Source: Mayfieldus sp038317345
Lineage (GTDB): Bacteria > Actinomycetota > Thermoleophilia > Solirubrobacterales > 70-9
NCBI GenBank assembly: GCA_038317345.1
Contig: JBBQBH010000013.1
Span: 1 to 59,245 of the forward strand
DNA length: 59,245 nt
Direction of reading: 5' to 3'
This document shows positions 22,510 through 30,964 of the stretch, in pieces. A program made the translations under genes and the position numbers. Each line of letters starts with the position of its first letter. Position 1 is the first letter of the stretch. Below the pieces are notes generated by a model. The model was not told the origin of the DNA and did no database searches. It saw nothing but the letters and a program-made list of their open reading frames with translations.

Positions 22510-23448
22510 GTGATTCCCGTTGTCTCAGGCGAGGCGGTGCTGTCGGCCGTGACCCCGGCGGAGGCGATCGAGCGGACCCGAGAGGCGTTCGAGCGCCACG
22601 CGCGCGGCGAGTGGGTGATGCCGGCAAAGGTCTACCTCGACAGCCCCCCGGGGGACTTTCGCGCCATGCCCGCGCGCGGGTCAGGGGTGGCGCTGCTGAA
22701 GTGGGTGACCTCGTACCCGCACAACCCCGAGCGGGGGCTACCGGTGGTGACCGGCGTGATCGTGCTCTCGGACGCCGAGAGCGGCGCCGAGCTTGCGATC
22801 CTCGACGCCCGCTCGGTGACCTGGCTGCGCACCGGCGCCGCAGCTGCGGTCTCGGCGCAGGCGCTGGCTGCGTCGGGCGCGAGCTCAGTGGGTGTGATCG
22901 GCTGCGGCGTCAACGGCGCGTGGGCGGCGCGCTGCCTCGCCGCCGCCGGCTACGGCCCCGGCGTCTGCAACGACAGCGACCCTGCGGCGGCTGAACGACT
23001 CGCTTCCGAGCTCGGCTGGAGGGCGGGAGGCCACGAGGAGGCCGTTGGCGCCGACGTGGTCATCACCTGCACCCCGGGGAACCAACCGGTGCTGTCTGCA
23101 TCCGACCTGCGCGAAGGCCAGCACATCGCCGCGCTCGGCGCCGACGCTCACGGCAAGGCGGAGCTGGAGCGCGCCGCGCTGCGCCGCTGCCATCTGTTCT
23201 GCGACGAGTGGGAGCAGGCGAGCGGCGGCGGCGAGCTGTCCGGGGCTGTAACGGCCGGCGAGGTGAGCCGCGGTCAGGTCACGCAGCTCGGCGAGGTGCT
23301 CACCGGCGCTGCCAAGGGCCGTGGCTCGGACGCCGAGACGACGCTGTTCGACTCCACCGGGCTGGCGATCCAGGACCTCGGAATCGCGCTCGCGGTGCTC
23401 GACGCCCTGCGCGAGGGCAGGATCGAGGCGCAGCAGGTCGAGCTCTAG
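22510..23448 (+). CDS. Ornithine cyclodeaminase / mu-crystallin family NAD(P)-dependent enzyme
   Basis: 312 aa, GTG start. Family signature DARSVTWLRTGAAAAVSAQALA near 98-119 and the Rossmann glycine motif VGVIGCGVNGAWAARCLAA just after it; late Asp/Gly segment TLFDSTGLAIQDLG also fits. Members include ornithine cyclodeaminase, ketimine reductases and alanine dehydrogenase; the exact imino/amino acid substrate is not deducible. Divergent from accE and followed by a VOC gene 34 bp downstream. Confidence 0.88.
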   Translation: MIPVVSGEAVLSAVTPAEAIERTREAFERHARGEWVMPAKVYLDSPPGDFRAMPARGSGVALLKWVTSYPHNPERGLPVVTGVIVLSDAESGAELAILDARSVTWLRTGAAAAVSAQALAASGASSVGVIGCGVNGAWAARCLAAAGYGPGVCNDSDPAAAERLASELGWRAGGHEEAVGADVVITCTPGNQPVLSASDLREGQHIAALGADAHGKAELERAALRRCHLFCDEWEQASGGGELSGAVTAGEVSRGQVTQLGEVLTGAAKGRGSDAETTLFDSTGLAIQDLGIALAVLDALREGRIEAQQVEL

Positions 23449-23482
23449 AGTCCGATCAATCCCACATGTAAGGAGCCCAGAC

Positions 23483-23926
23483 ATGAGCACATCGACGATC
23501 CAAGTCACCGGCACCGACTTCATCTGCGTGCCGGTCACGGACATCAACGCCGCGGTCGAGTTCTACGGGACGACGCTCGGCCTGCCGGAATCGAAGCGCT
23601 GGGGAGACATGCCCGGCGTCGAGTTCGAGACCGGGAGCCTGACGATCGCCGTCATGCAGTCCGCCGCCTTCGGCCTCGAGTTCGCGCCCCACACGCACCC
23701 GATCGCGTTTCAGGTCGACGACGTGCACGCCGCTCGTAAGGAACTGGAGGACAAGGGCGTCGAGTTCCAGCAGGACGTCGTCGATAGCGGGGTCTGCCAC
23801 ATGGCCTACTTCGCAGACCCGGACGGCAACGGGCTGATGCTGCACCACCGCTACGCACCGGCCGACCAGAAGCCCGACGACCTTGAAGGTACCGTTGAGG
23901 CGGTGGTCGGGAGCGAAGACAGCTAG
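23483..23926 (+). CDS. VOC-superfamily (glyoxalase-like) protein
   Basis: 147 aa from ATG 23483, with Shine-Dalgarno AAGGAG 7 bases upstream. First module: TGTDFICVPVTDINAAVEFYGTTLGLP; second: HPIAFQVDDVHAARKELEDKGVEF...MAYFADPDGNGLMLHHRYAP. His residues near HPIAF and HHRYAP could bind metal. It sits next to the carboxylase/mutase genes, but it lacks the C-terminal E-L/LEL ending of methylmalonyl-CoA epimerase, so that role is not assigned. Its TAG stop shares CTAG (23923-23926) with the convergent carboxylase stop. Confidence 0.85.
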   Translation: MSTSTIQVTGTDFICVPVTDINAAVEFYGTTLGLPESKRWGDMPGVEFETGSLTIAVMQSAAFGLEFAPHTHPIAFQVDDVHAARKELEDKGVEFQQDVVDSGVCHMAYFADPDGNGLMLHHRYAPADQKPDDLEGTVEAVVGSEDS

Positions 23927-25491
23927 AGCGGGATGTTCCCGTGCTTGCGCTTCGGCTGCTCGACGCGCTTGGTCTGCAGCGTGTTCAGGGCCCGGATCAG
24001 CTTCGGGCGAGTCTCGTGGGGGACGATCACGTCGTCGATGTAGCCGCGCTCGGCGGCCGAGTAGGGGTTGGCGAAGTGGGCCTTGTAGTCGGCGATCAGC
24101 TTCGCGCGGCGCTCCTCCGGCGTCGGCGAGTCGGCGATGTCGCGGCGGTAGATGATGTTGACCGCGCCCTCGGGGCCCATCACGGCGACCTCGGCGGTCG
24201 GCCAGGCGAAGTTGAAGTCGGCCAGCATGTGCTTTGAGTTCATCACGTCGTAGGCGCCGCCGTAGGCCTTGCGGGTGACGACGGTCAGCTTCGGGACGGT
24301 CGCTTCGGTGAAGGCGTAGAGCAGCTTCGCGCCGTGGCGGATGATTCCGCCCCACTCCTGCGAGGTGCCGGGGAGAAAGCCGGGCACGTCGGTAAAGGTG
24401 AGAAGGGGGATGTTGAAGGCGTCGCAGGTGCGCACGAAGCGCGCCGCCTTCTCCGACGACTCGATGTCCAGCACCCCGGCCAGGTGCGCCGGCTGGTTTC
24501 CCACCACGCCGATCGGGCGACCGTCGAGGCGCGAGAAGCCGATCACGATGTTGCGCGCGAAGTGCTCCTGGACCTCGAAGAACTCGCCGTCGTCAACGAT
24601 CAGTGAGATCACGTCGCGCATGTCGTAGGGCTTGGAGGGATCGTCGGGGACGATCGAGTCCAGCGCCAACTCCATGCGGTCGGGGTCGTCGTGGGGCTCG
24701 ACCCGCGGCGGAAGCTCGAGGTTGTTGAGGGGCAGGAATGACATCAGGTAGCGGACGTCCTCCAGGCAGCTCTCCTCGTCGTCGGCGGCGAAGTGCGCGA
24801 CACCGGACTTGGTGTTGTGCGTCATCGCGCCGCCAAGCTCCTCGAAGGTCGGCTCCTCCCCGGTCACCGTCTTGATCACCTCGGGGCCGGTGATGAACAT
24901 GTGCGAGGTCTCCTTGACCATGAAGATGAAGTCGGTCATCGCCGGCGAGTAGACGGCGCCGCCCGCGCAGGGGCCCATGACCAGGCTGATCTGGGGAATC
25001 ACCCCCGAGCACTTGACGTTGCGAACGAAGACGTCGCCGTAGGCGCCCAGTGAGACGACCCCTTCCTGGATCCGCGCCCCACCGGAGTCGTTGATGCCGA
25101 TCACGGGGGCGCCGACCTCGGCCGCCAGGTCCATCACCTTGCACATCTTCTCCGCCATCACCTCGCCCAGCGAGCCGCCGAACACGGTGAAGTCCTGCGA
25201 GAAGACGAACACGGTGCGTCCGTCGATCGTTCCGTAGCCGGTCACCACCGCGTCGCCGTAGGGGCGGCGCTTCTGCATATCGAACTCGTAGGTGCGGTGG
25301 CGGACGAAGGTGTCAAGCTCCTCGAAGGAGCCGGGATCGAGCAGCTTCTCGATCCGCTCCCGGGCGGTCAGCTTGCCCTTCTCATGCTGTTTGGTTACCG
25401 CCTCCTCGGAGGCCGAATGGATCGCCTGCTCGCGCAGCTCGCGCAGGTAATCGAGCTTCTCCTCGTGGCTCTCGGGGAACTTCTCGCGCAT
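23923..25491 (-). CDS. Acyl-CoA carboxylase beta subunit (propionyl-/methylcrotonyl-type carboxyltransferase)
   Basis: 522 aa, standard length for PccB/AccD5. N-terminal crotonase-like half with QDFTVFGGSLGEVMAEKMCK, NDSGGARIQEGVVSLGAYGD and GPCAGGAVYSPAMTDF; C-terminal half with FTDVPGFLPGTSQEWGGIIRHGAKLLYA and RKAYGGAYDVMNSKH, which form the carboxybiotin and acyl-CoA oxyanion sites. The ending EQPKRKHGNIPL is typical of propionyl-CoA carboxylase beta. It should work with the biotin carboxylase-BCCP at 10782-12545 and AccE. It lies 21 bp downstream of the mutase gene, pointing to propionyl-CoA -> methylmalonyl-CoA -> succinyl-CoA. Confidence 0.93.
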   Translation of the reverse strand: MREKFPESHEEKLDYLRELREQAIHSASEEAVTKQHEKGKLTARERIEKLLDPGSFEELDTFVRHRTYEFDMQKRRPYGDAVVTGYGTIDGRTVFVFSQDFTVFGGSLGEVMAEKMCKVMDLAAEVGAPVIGINDSGGARIQEGVVSLGAYGDVFVRNVKCSGVIPQISLVMGPCAGGAVYSPAMTDFIFMVKETSHMFITGPEVIKTVTGEEPTFEELGGAMTHNTKSGVAHFAADDEESCLEDVRYLMSFLPLNNLELPPRVEPHDDPDRMELALDSIVPDDPSKPYDMRDVISLIVDDGEFFEVQEHFARNIVIGFSRLDGRPIGVVGNQPAHLAGVLDIESSEKAARFVRTCDAFNIPLLTFTDVPGFLPGTSQEWGGIIRHGAKLLYAFTEATVPKLTVVTRKAYGGAYDVMNSKHMLADFNFAWPTAEVAVMGPEGAVNIIYRRDIADSPTPEERRAKLIADYKAHFANPYSAAERGYIDDVIVPHETRPKLIRALNTLQTKRVEQPKRKHGNIPL

Positions 25492-25512
25492 CGGCCGCAG
25501 TCTATGCGTGGC

Positions 25513-27141
25513 TTAGAAGAACGCCCCGCCCTGGTACTCACCGAAGACGTCGCGCATCGCCCCACACACCTCGCCAATCGACCCGCCCGCCCGCAGGGCG
25601 TCCCGGATCGGCAGCAGCAGGTTGCCATCGCCGCGGGCGACGTCGCGAAGGCCCTCCAACTTGGCCTCCACCTCGGCCGCGTCGCGGGCCTGCTTGAACT
25701 CCGCCAGCCGCCGCAGCTGGCGCTCCTCTGACTCGGGATCGACCTTGAGGATTTCGACGTCGTCGATCTGGTCGGTGACGTACTTGTTGACCCCGACGAC
25801 GATGTCCTGGCCGTTGCGGTAGCGCGCCTCGTAGGAGGCTGCGGACTCCTCGATCTCGCGCTGGATGAAGTCCAGCGCCTGCACCGAGCCGCCAAGCTCC
25901 TCGACCTTGTCCATCAGCTCCCACGAGCGCTGCTCGATCTCGTCGGTCAGCGCCTCGATGAAATAGGAGCCGGCAAAGGGGTCGACGGTGTCGGCGACGC
26001 CGGACTCGTGCGCCAGCACCTGCTGGGTGCGCAGCGCGATCCGCGCCGAACGCTCGCTCGGCAGCGCTAGCGCCTCGTCGAACCCGTTCGTGTGCAGCGA
26101 CTGGGTGCCGCCGCAGACTGCGGCAAAGCCCTGCAGCGCGACACGAACGATGTTCACCTCCGGCTGCTGGGCCTGGAGGGTGACGCCGCCGGTCTGGGTG
26201 TGGAAGCGGATCTTCAGAGCGTCCTCGTCAGTGGCGCCGAAGCGCTCGCGCATGATCTTCGCCCACATGCGGCGCGCGCCCCTGAACTTGGCGATCTCCT
26301 GGAAGACGTTGTTGTGGCAGTTGAAGAAGAACGCCAGCCGCTTGCCGAAGCGGTCGATCTCCAGCCCGGCGTCGAGTCCGGCTTGCACGTAGGCGATCGC
26401 GTTGGCGAGCGTGAACGCCACCTCCTGCACCGCCGAGCATCCCTTCTCGCGCATGTGGTAGCCGGAGATCGAGATCGTGTTCCACTGCGGGACATGCTCG
26501 TCGCAGTAGGCGAAGATGTCGGTTGTGAGCCGCATCGTCGGTTCCGGGGGATAGATGTAGTTGCCGCGCGACACGTACTCCTTCAGAACGTCGTTCTGGA
26601 CCGTGCCGCGCAGCTGGTCGGCCTTGATCCCGTTCTCCTCGCCGACCAGCTGGTAGAGCAGCAGCAGGACCGCCGCCGGGGCGTTGATCGTCATCGAGGT
26701 CGAGACGCTGTCGAGGGGGATCTGATCGAAGGCGATCCTCATGTCCTCGACCGTGTCGATCGCGACCCCGGTGCGGCCCACTTCCCCGCGACACAAGGGA
26801 TCGTCGGAATCCCTACCGAGCTGGGTGGGCAGGTCGAAGGCCATCGAGAGGCCGGTGGACCCGTGCTCGATCAGGTAGCGGTAGCGGGTGTTGGTCTCCT
26901 CGGCGGTCGCGTAGCCGGCGTACTGGCGCATCGTCCAGAGCCGGTCGCGGTACATGCCGGGGTGGATTCCGCGGGTGTACGGATAGGCGCCGGGCTCGCC
27001 GAGGCGGTCGTCGAGCCCCGGAGCGACGTCGGCGTCGGTGTAGACCTGCTCGATCTCGATCCCCGAGTCGGTGAAGACCCGCTCGTCGTCGGGCCCCACG
27101 ATCGGGGCGATCGTGCGCTCTTCGGTCGGCTTCGTTGCCAC
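25513..27141 (-). CDS. Methylmalonyl-CoA mutase large (catalytic) subunit without B12 domain
   Basis: 542 aa, GTG start. TIM-barrel mutase domain: YPYTRGIHPGMY, WTMRQYAGYATAEETNTRY, SISGYHMREKGCSAVQEVAF, FFFNCHNNVFQEIAKFRGAR. There is no C-terminal DxHxxG cobalamin domain, so a separate small subunit must supply B12. Tyr74 (RQYAG) and Arg192 (KEYVSR) correspond to Tyr89 and Arg207 of Propionibacterium methylmalonyl-CoA mutase, the residues that hold the substrate carboxylate and differ in isobutyryl-CoA mutase; this favours methylmalonyl-CoA as substrate. Upstream gene of a pair with the carboxyltransferase. Confidence 0.9.
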   Translation of the reverse strand: MATKPTEERTIAPIVGPDDERVFTDSGIEIEQVYTDADVAPGLDDRLGEPGAYPYTRGIHPGMYRDRLWTMRQYAGYATAEETNTRYRYLIEHGSTGLSMAFDLPTQLGRDSDDPLCRGEVGRTGVAIDTVEDMRIAFDQIPLDSVSTSMTINAPAAVLLLLYQLVGEENGIKADQLRGTVQNDVLKEYVSRGNYIYPPEPTMRLTTDIFAYCDEHVPQWNTISISGYHMREKGCSAVQEVAFTLANAIAYVQAGLDAGLEIDRFGKRLAFFFNCHNNVFQEIAKFRGARRMWAKIMRERFGATDEDALKIRFHTQTGGVTLQAQQPEVNIVRVALQGFAAVCGGTQSLHTNGFDEALALPSERSARIALRTQQVLAHESGVADTVDPFAGSYFIEALTDEIEQRSWELMDKVEELGGSVQALDFIQREIEESAASYEARYRNGQDIVVGVNKYVTDQIDDVEILKVDPESEERQLRRLAEFKQARDAAEVEAKLEGLRDVARGDGNLLLPIRDALRAGGSIGEVCGAMRDVFGEYQGGAFF

Positions 27142-27198
27142 AGCACAAGGATATGCCGGTGCGACGCACTCAGCGGGACGGCCGGACCAGCGTGACGC

Positions 27199-27867
27199 TC
27201 AGCCCGAGACGTCGACGAGCTCTGCCGGACCGACCGCGATCAGCGACTTGGTGAGCCCGAGGAAGCGCTCGCGCAGGATCACGGCGTCGGGAAACAGCTC
27301 GCGCAGCTCGGCGGCGCCGAGCAGCTCGATCGGCTCGTAGGGAGTACGCGGCATCCCGAGGCGCCAGAGGCGCCGCCGCGCCGGCTCCGGCAGGAACTGG
27401 AATCCGGGCAGAAGAACATGCGGCTCGATCGGGAAGTAGCGGTTCGGCGTCTGCACCCAGTAGCGGCCGGCGACCCGGCGGATCTCGGCCGCGAAACGCG
27501 GCCGGTCGGCGGGGTCGAGGTGCTCGACCAGTGAGTTCGAGTAGGCGATGTCAAACGAGCCCGGCTCGAAGGGCAGCGCCCGCGCGTCGCCGCGCACGAA
27601 CCTGCTGCTCGGGTAGTCGGGACGGTTGGCGGCGTCGAGGCCGGTGATGTCGGCGCCCTGCTCGAATGCCGCCAGGCCCTCGGTCCCGCAGCCGATGTCG
27701 AGGATCGTCTCCTCGGGCTTCGCGGCGATGGCGCTGCGGTAGAGGGCATGACGGCGCTGCCTCGCACGGCGTGAAAATGGCTCCGCGATCCGCGCCAGCC
27801 CCCCGCGGTGCGATGACGAGTAGACCCGTCCGCCTTCGCCTGTGTCGGAGGCCTTCAAGTGGCCCAC
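27199..27867 (-). CDS. Class I SAM-dependent methyltransferase
   Basis: 222 aa from the likely GTG at 27867; the frame stays open further upstream but that part has no family similarity. SAM-binding: ETILDIGCGTEGLAAFEQGA, acidic strand ITGLDAAN, DARALPFEPGSFDIAYSNSLVEHL, and a post-motif WVQTPNRYFPIEPH. The pattern (Leu-Val-Glu-His-Leu after the SAM loop) is that of UbiE/glycan-type methyltransferases. It stands between the mutase and the small START-like gene and may mark the left edge of the glycan locus. Confidence 0.8.
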   Translation of the reverse strand: MGHLKASDTGEGGRVYSSSHRGGLARIAEPFSRRARQRRHALYRSAIAAKPEETILDIGCGTEGLAAFEQGADITGLDAANRPDYPSSRFVRGDARALPFEPGSFDIAYSNSLVEHLDPADRPRFAAEIRRVAGRYWVQTPNRYFPIEPHVLLPGFQFLPEPARRRLWRLGMPRTPYEPIELLGAAELRELFPDAVILRERFLGLTKSLIAVGPAELVDVSG

Positions 27868-27911
27868 GATAGCCGCGCGGTGTCCGGATCCCTGCGCTGA
27901 AGCCGGCTCAG

Positions 27912-28232
27912 CTAAACGCCGCTGAACGGCCGCCGCTGCGGCTCGGCCAGTTCGTCGAGCACCTGGTCGAGAAGCGCTTCCTTCAGCCTTCCATCGGCTT
28001 TCGCCGCGATCGCCACCTTGGTGCCGAAGCCCTTCTCCTCGAGCTTGACCTTGACCTTCAGACGGTCGCATCGCCAGGCGAGCAGACGCCCCGGATCGCG
28101 GGCGACCACCTCGATTGCGCCGTCGTCATCGCAGATTCGCTCCGACCAGTGGCGAAGTTGAGGCTCGTCGTCGAGCAGTTCCCACAGCTCCGGTGCCGAC
28201 TTCATCAGGGTTCTTGTTGCCGTTATCTTCAT
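27912..28232 (-). CDS. Small SRPBCC/START-like protein
   Basis: 106 aa from ATG 28232 (MKITATRTLMKSAPELWELL). The opening strand, then the SAPELWELLDDEPQLRHW helix-turn segment, WRCDRLKVKVKLEEKGFGTKVAIAAKA strands and a C-terminal amphipathic helix match a short START/Bet v1-like fold that binds hydrophobic ligands. Function unknown. Divergent from the large glycosyltransferase gene with a 47-bp gap. The longer frame above the ATG is rejected as GC-rich filler. Confidence 0.6.
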   Translation of the reverse strand: MKITATRTLMKSAPELWELLDDEPQLRHWSERICDDDGAIEVVARDPGRLLAWRCDRLKVKVKLEEKGFGTKVAIAAKADGRLKEALLDQVLDELAEPQRRPFSGV

Positions 28233-28279
28233 TTCGCCGCCAACTTCGGCCGCGGACCGTCGCCTCCTTCCGTGTTTAC

Positions 28280-30964
28280 ATGCCTGGGATGAACCCTTCA
28301 GACGGCGCAGAGCTGCATTTCGGGATCGAGTCCGAGCTGCCACGGGAGATCGAGGTCGGCCGCGGCAACCTGCTCACCCTCTACGGCTGGTGCTTTGACT
28401 CTCGGCGGCCGATCCGGCGCCTGGAGGTGCTGGTCGACGGCGAGGCCCAGCCTTTGATCGCACACGGGATGCCGCGCCCCGACGTGCTCCACGGGCTCAC
28501 GGAGTCGGCCGTCGCGTCCGAGCTCGCCTACCGCAGCGGCTTCTGGGGACTGGTCACGCTGCGCGAGTTGGGCGAGAGCCGCGAGGTGGAGATCGGCCTC
28601 CGCGCCAAGCTGGCCGGCGGTGACACCGTCTCGAAGCGCGTTTCCCGGCTGCAGCTGCTTCCGGGCGAGCCCAGGGCCTGGGCGCATTTCGACGGCGGAA
28701 CGCCCCAGGTGGCGATCTGCATGGCGACCTTCAACCCGCCGCCGGAGTTGTTCCGTCAGCAAATCGACTCGATCAGGGCCCAGACCTATGAGAAATGGAC
28801 CTGCGTGATCAGCGACGACGACTCACGCCCGGAACCCTTGGCGATGATCGAGCAGCTCGTCGGCGGCGATCCACGCTTCCGGATCGAGCGCGGGCCGCGA
28901 CGGCTCGGGTACTACCGCAACTTCGAGCGCGCCCTCGAATCGGTGCCCGCCGAGGCCGAGCTTGTCGCCCTCTCCGACCAGGACGACCACTGGCACCCAG
29001 ACAAGCTGGCCGCGCTTGTCGAGCAAATCTCCGACGGCGTGACTCTCGCCTACAGCGACATGCGGGTCACCGACCCGGACGGCGAGACGATCTCGGAGAC
29101 CTTCTGGACCGAGCGTGACTACAACGCCGACGACCTCGGAGCCCTTCTGCTGTCCAACTCGGTCACCGGTGGATCGGCGCTGTTTCGAAGCGAGCTGCTG
29201 GAGTACGTCCTGCCCTTTCCCACCCCGCCTGAAGGCGGGCTGCACGATCACTGGGTGGCGATGGTGGCGATGGCGCTCGGCGAAGTTGCTTATGTGGACC
29301 GGCCTCTCTACGACTACGTCCAGCACCGCGGCGCCGCGTTGGGGCACGAGAGCCTGCGACGCCCGCGACGCACTCGGGGCCCAGGGATATTGCGCGTGAT
29401 CCGGGGAGGCCCTGCATTTCGCGCCGCGATCGCCCGGCGGCTGTCGGCCCTGCGCACCTGCTACCCGACGCTTCTCGGCGTGCGCACCTCGGCCGAGCTG
29501 TTGCTGCTTCGAGGGGGTAAGGCGATCGACAGGCGCAAGCGCCGCGTGCTTCGCCGCTGGGCGCGCATCGAAAGCTCGCCGGCCCACTGGGCCTGGATGA
29601 TGGTCAGGGCGCGGTCGGCTCGCTCCCAGACGCTTGGCACCGAGCGAATGCTCGTCGCCGGCTCGCTCTGGCACGCGACGCTGAACGCGGTCAAGATGCT
29701 GCGGCTGCCGCCACCGCCCCCGGGGCGGGAGACTCTCTCAACGATGCTGAAGCTCCCCCTGGCCTCCGAACCGCTCGACGCCGCGCGTCTGCAGCGGCTG
29801 ATCGCGCCCCTGCGGCTCGAGCAGGCGACCGGCGCCCCGCAGCGGGTCAACGTGCTGATCCCAAAGATCGAGCTGGACCGCTTCTTCGAGGACTCGGTCG
29901 AGAAGTTCAACCTCGCTCGCAGGCTGGCAGAAGCCGGCGAGCGTGTGCGGGTGGTTTGCGTCGACGAGCCGTTCTACCTGCCGCCGAGCTGGCGCCAGGA
30001 CATCCAGGGCTTCGAGGGGATGGAGGGGATCACGGACTTGATCGAGGTCGAGCTGGCCCACGACCGCTCCCAGAAGCTGGAGGTGAACCCCGAGGACCGC
30101 TTCGTGGCGACCACTTGGTGGACCGCGCAAATCGCCCACCGGGCCAGCCAGGAGCTCGGCGGGCGGCGCTTTCTGTACCTGATCCCGGAGTGCGAGCCGC
30201 TGACCCTGCCGATGGGCAGCGAGGCCGCGCTGGCGCGCCAGAGCTACGACTTCCCTCACTTCGCCCTCTTCTCCACCGACCTGCTGCGCGAGTACTTCCG
30301 CAGTCAGCGGCTCGGCGTGTTCGCCGGGCGGGATGGAAGTGGAGAAGACCATTCGTCGGTGTTCGAGAACGCGATCACGCAGGTCCGCCCGCCCACCGCG
30401 GAGGAGATGCGCAATTCCGAGCGCAAGCTGCTCTTCCATGTGCGTCCCGACCTTCACGCGGAGCGAAACATGTTCGAGCTCGGCCTGATCGCCCTGGCCG
30501 AGGCCCGCAACGAGGGCACGCTCGACGGGTGGGTGCTGAACGGGGTCGGCCCCAAGCAGCCGAGCGAGATCCGCTACGGCAACGGGCTCAGGGTCAAGAT
30601 CCTCGAGCGTCAGGATCAGAGCCAATACGCGGACCTTCTCCGTGGTCACGCCGCTGGGCTGTCGCTGATGCTCACCCCTCAACCCGGCCTCGTGCCGGTG
30701 GAGATGTCGGCGGCCGGCATGCCCGTGGTCACCAACACGTTCGAGAACAAGACCCGCGAGGCATTGGCGGAGATCTCCACGAACCTGATCGCGGTCGAGC
30801 CGACGATCGAGGGGATCAAGGAGGGGATCCGAGAGGCCGTGGCCGCCTCGACCGACCAAGACCGCCGGCTGCGTGGGGCCAACGTCAACTGGAGCCACAG
30901 CTGGGAGGACTCGTTCAGCCCAGCGTTGGTCGAGCGCCTGCGGGCGTTCATCGAGCAAGCGTGA
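28280..30964 (+). CDS. Multidomain glycosyltransferase: N-terminal beta domain + GT2 + C-terminal WsaF-like GT-B domain
   Basis: 894 aa from ATG 28280 (28289 also possible). Residues 1-135: beta-rich domain with LTLYGWCFDSRRPIRRLEVLVDG and MPRPDV, a module I associate with surface-glycan enzymes. Residues 143-370: GT-A/GT2 with CMATFNPP, VISDDDS and ALSDQDDHWHPDK (DxD-like 232-238). Residues about 570-890: a GT-B-type half, IPKIELDRFFEDSVEKFNLARRLAEAG through LFHVRPDLHAERNMFELGLIALAEA and MSAAGMPVVTNTFENKTREAL, resembling rhamnosyltransferase WsaF of an S-layer glycan locus. It probably adds two sugars in succession. First gene of the forward glycan operon; its TGA overlaps the next GTG. Confidence 0.85.
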   Translation: MPGMNPSDGAELHFGIESELPREIEVGRGNLLTLYGWCFDSRRPIRRLEVLVDGEAQPLIAHGMPRPDVLHGLTESAVASELAYRSGFWGLVTLRELGESREVEIGLRAKLAGGDTVSKRVSRLQLLPGEPRAWAHFDGGTPQVAICMATFNPPPELFRQQIDSIRAQTYEKWTCVISDDDSRPEPLAMIEQLVGGDPRFRIERGPRRLGYYRNFERALESVPAEAELVALSDQDDHWHPDKLAALVEQISDGVTLAYSDMRVTDPDGETISETFWTERDYNADDLGALLLSNSVTGGSALFRSELLEYVLPFPTPPEGGLHDHWVAMVAMALGEVAYVDRPLYDYVQHRGAALGHESLRRPRRTRGPGILRVIRGGPAFRAAIARRLSALRTCYPTLLGVRTSAELLLLRGGKAIDRRKRRVLRRWARIESSPAHWAWMMVRARSARSQTLGTERMLVAGSLWHATLNAVKMLRLPPPPPGRETLSTMLKLPLASEPLDAARLQRLIAPLRLEQATGAPQRVNVLIPKIELDRFFEDSVEKFNLARRLAEAGERVRVVCVDEPFYLPPSWRQDIQGFEGMEGITDLIEVELAHDRSQKLEVNPEDRFVATTWWTAQIAHRASQELGGRRFLYLIPECEPLTLPMGSEAALARQSYDFPHFALFSTDLLREYFRSQRLGVFAGRDGSGEDHSSVFENAITQVRPPTAEEMRNSERKLLFHVRPDLHAERNMFELGLIALAEARNEGTLDGWVLNGVGPKQPSEIRYGNGLRVKILERQDQSQYADLLRGHAAGLSLMLTPQPGLVPVEMSAAGMPVVTNTFENKTREALAEISTNLIAVEPTIEGIKEGIREAVAASTDQDRRLRGANVNWSHSWEDSFSPALVERLRAFIEQA

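Noticed and set aside
23483..23926. VOC protein as methylmalonyl-CoA epimerase
   Set aside because: Location beside the carboxylase/mutase pair is suggestive, but the terminal Glu-Leu motif and typical epimerase segments are not seen.
27199..28071. Longer 290-aa form of the methyltransferase
   Set aside because: The additional N-terminus is Gly/Arg/Ala filler overlapping the neighbouring START-like gene; GTG 27867 fits the family.
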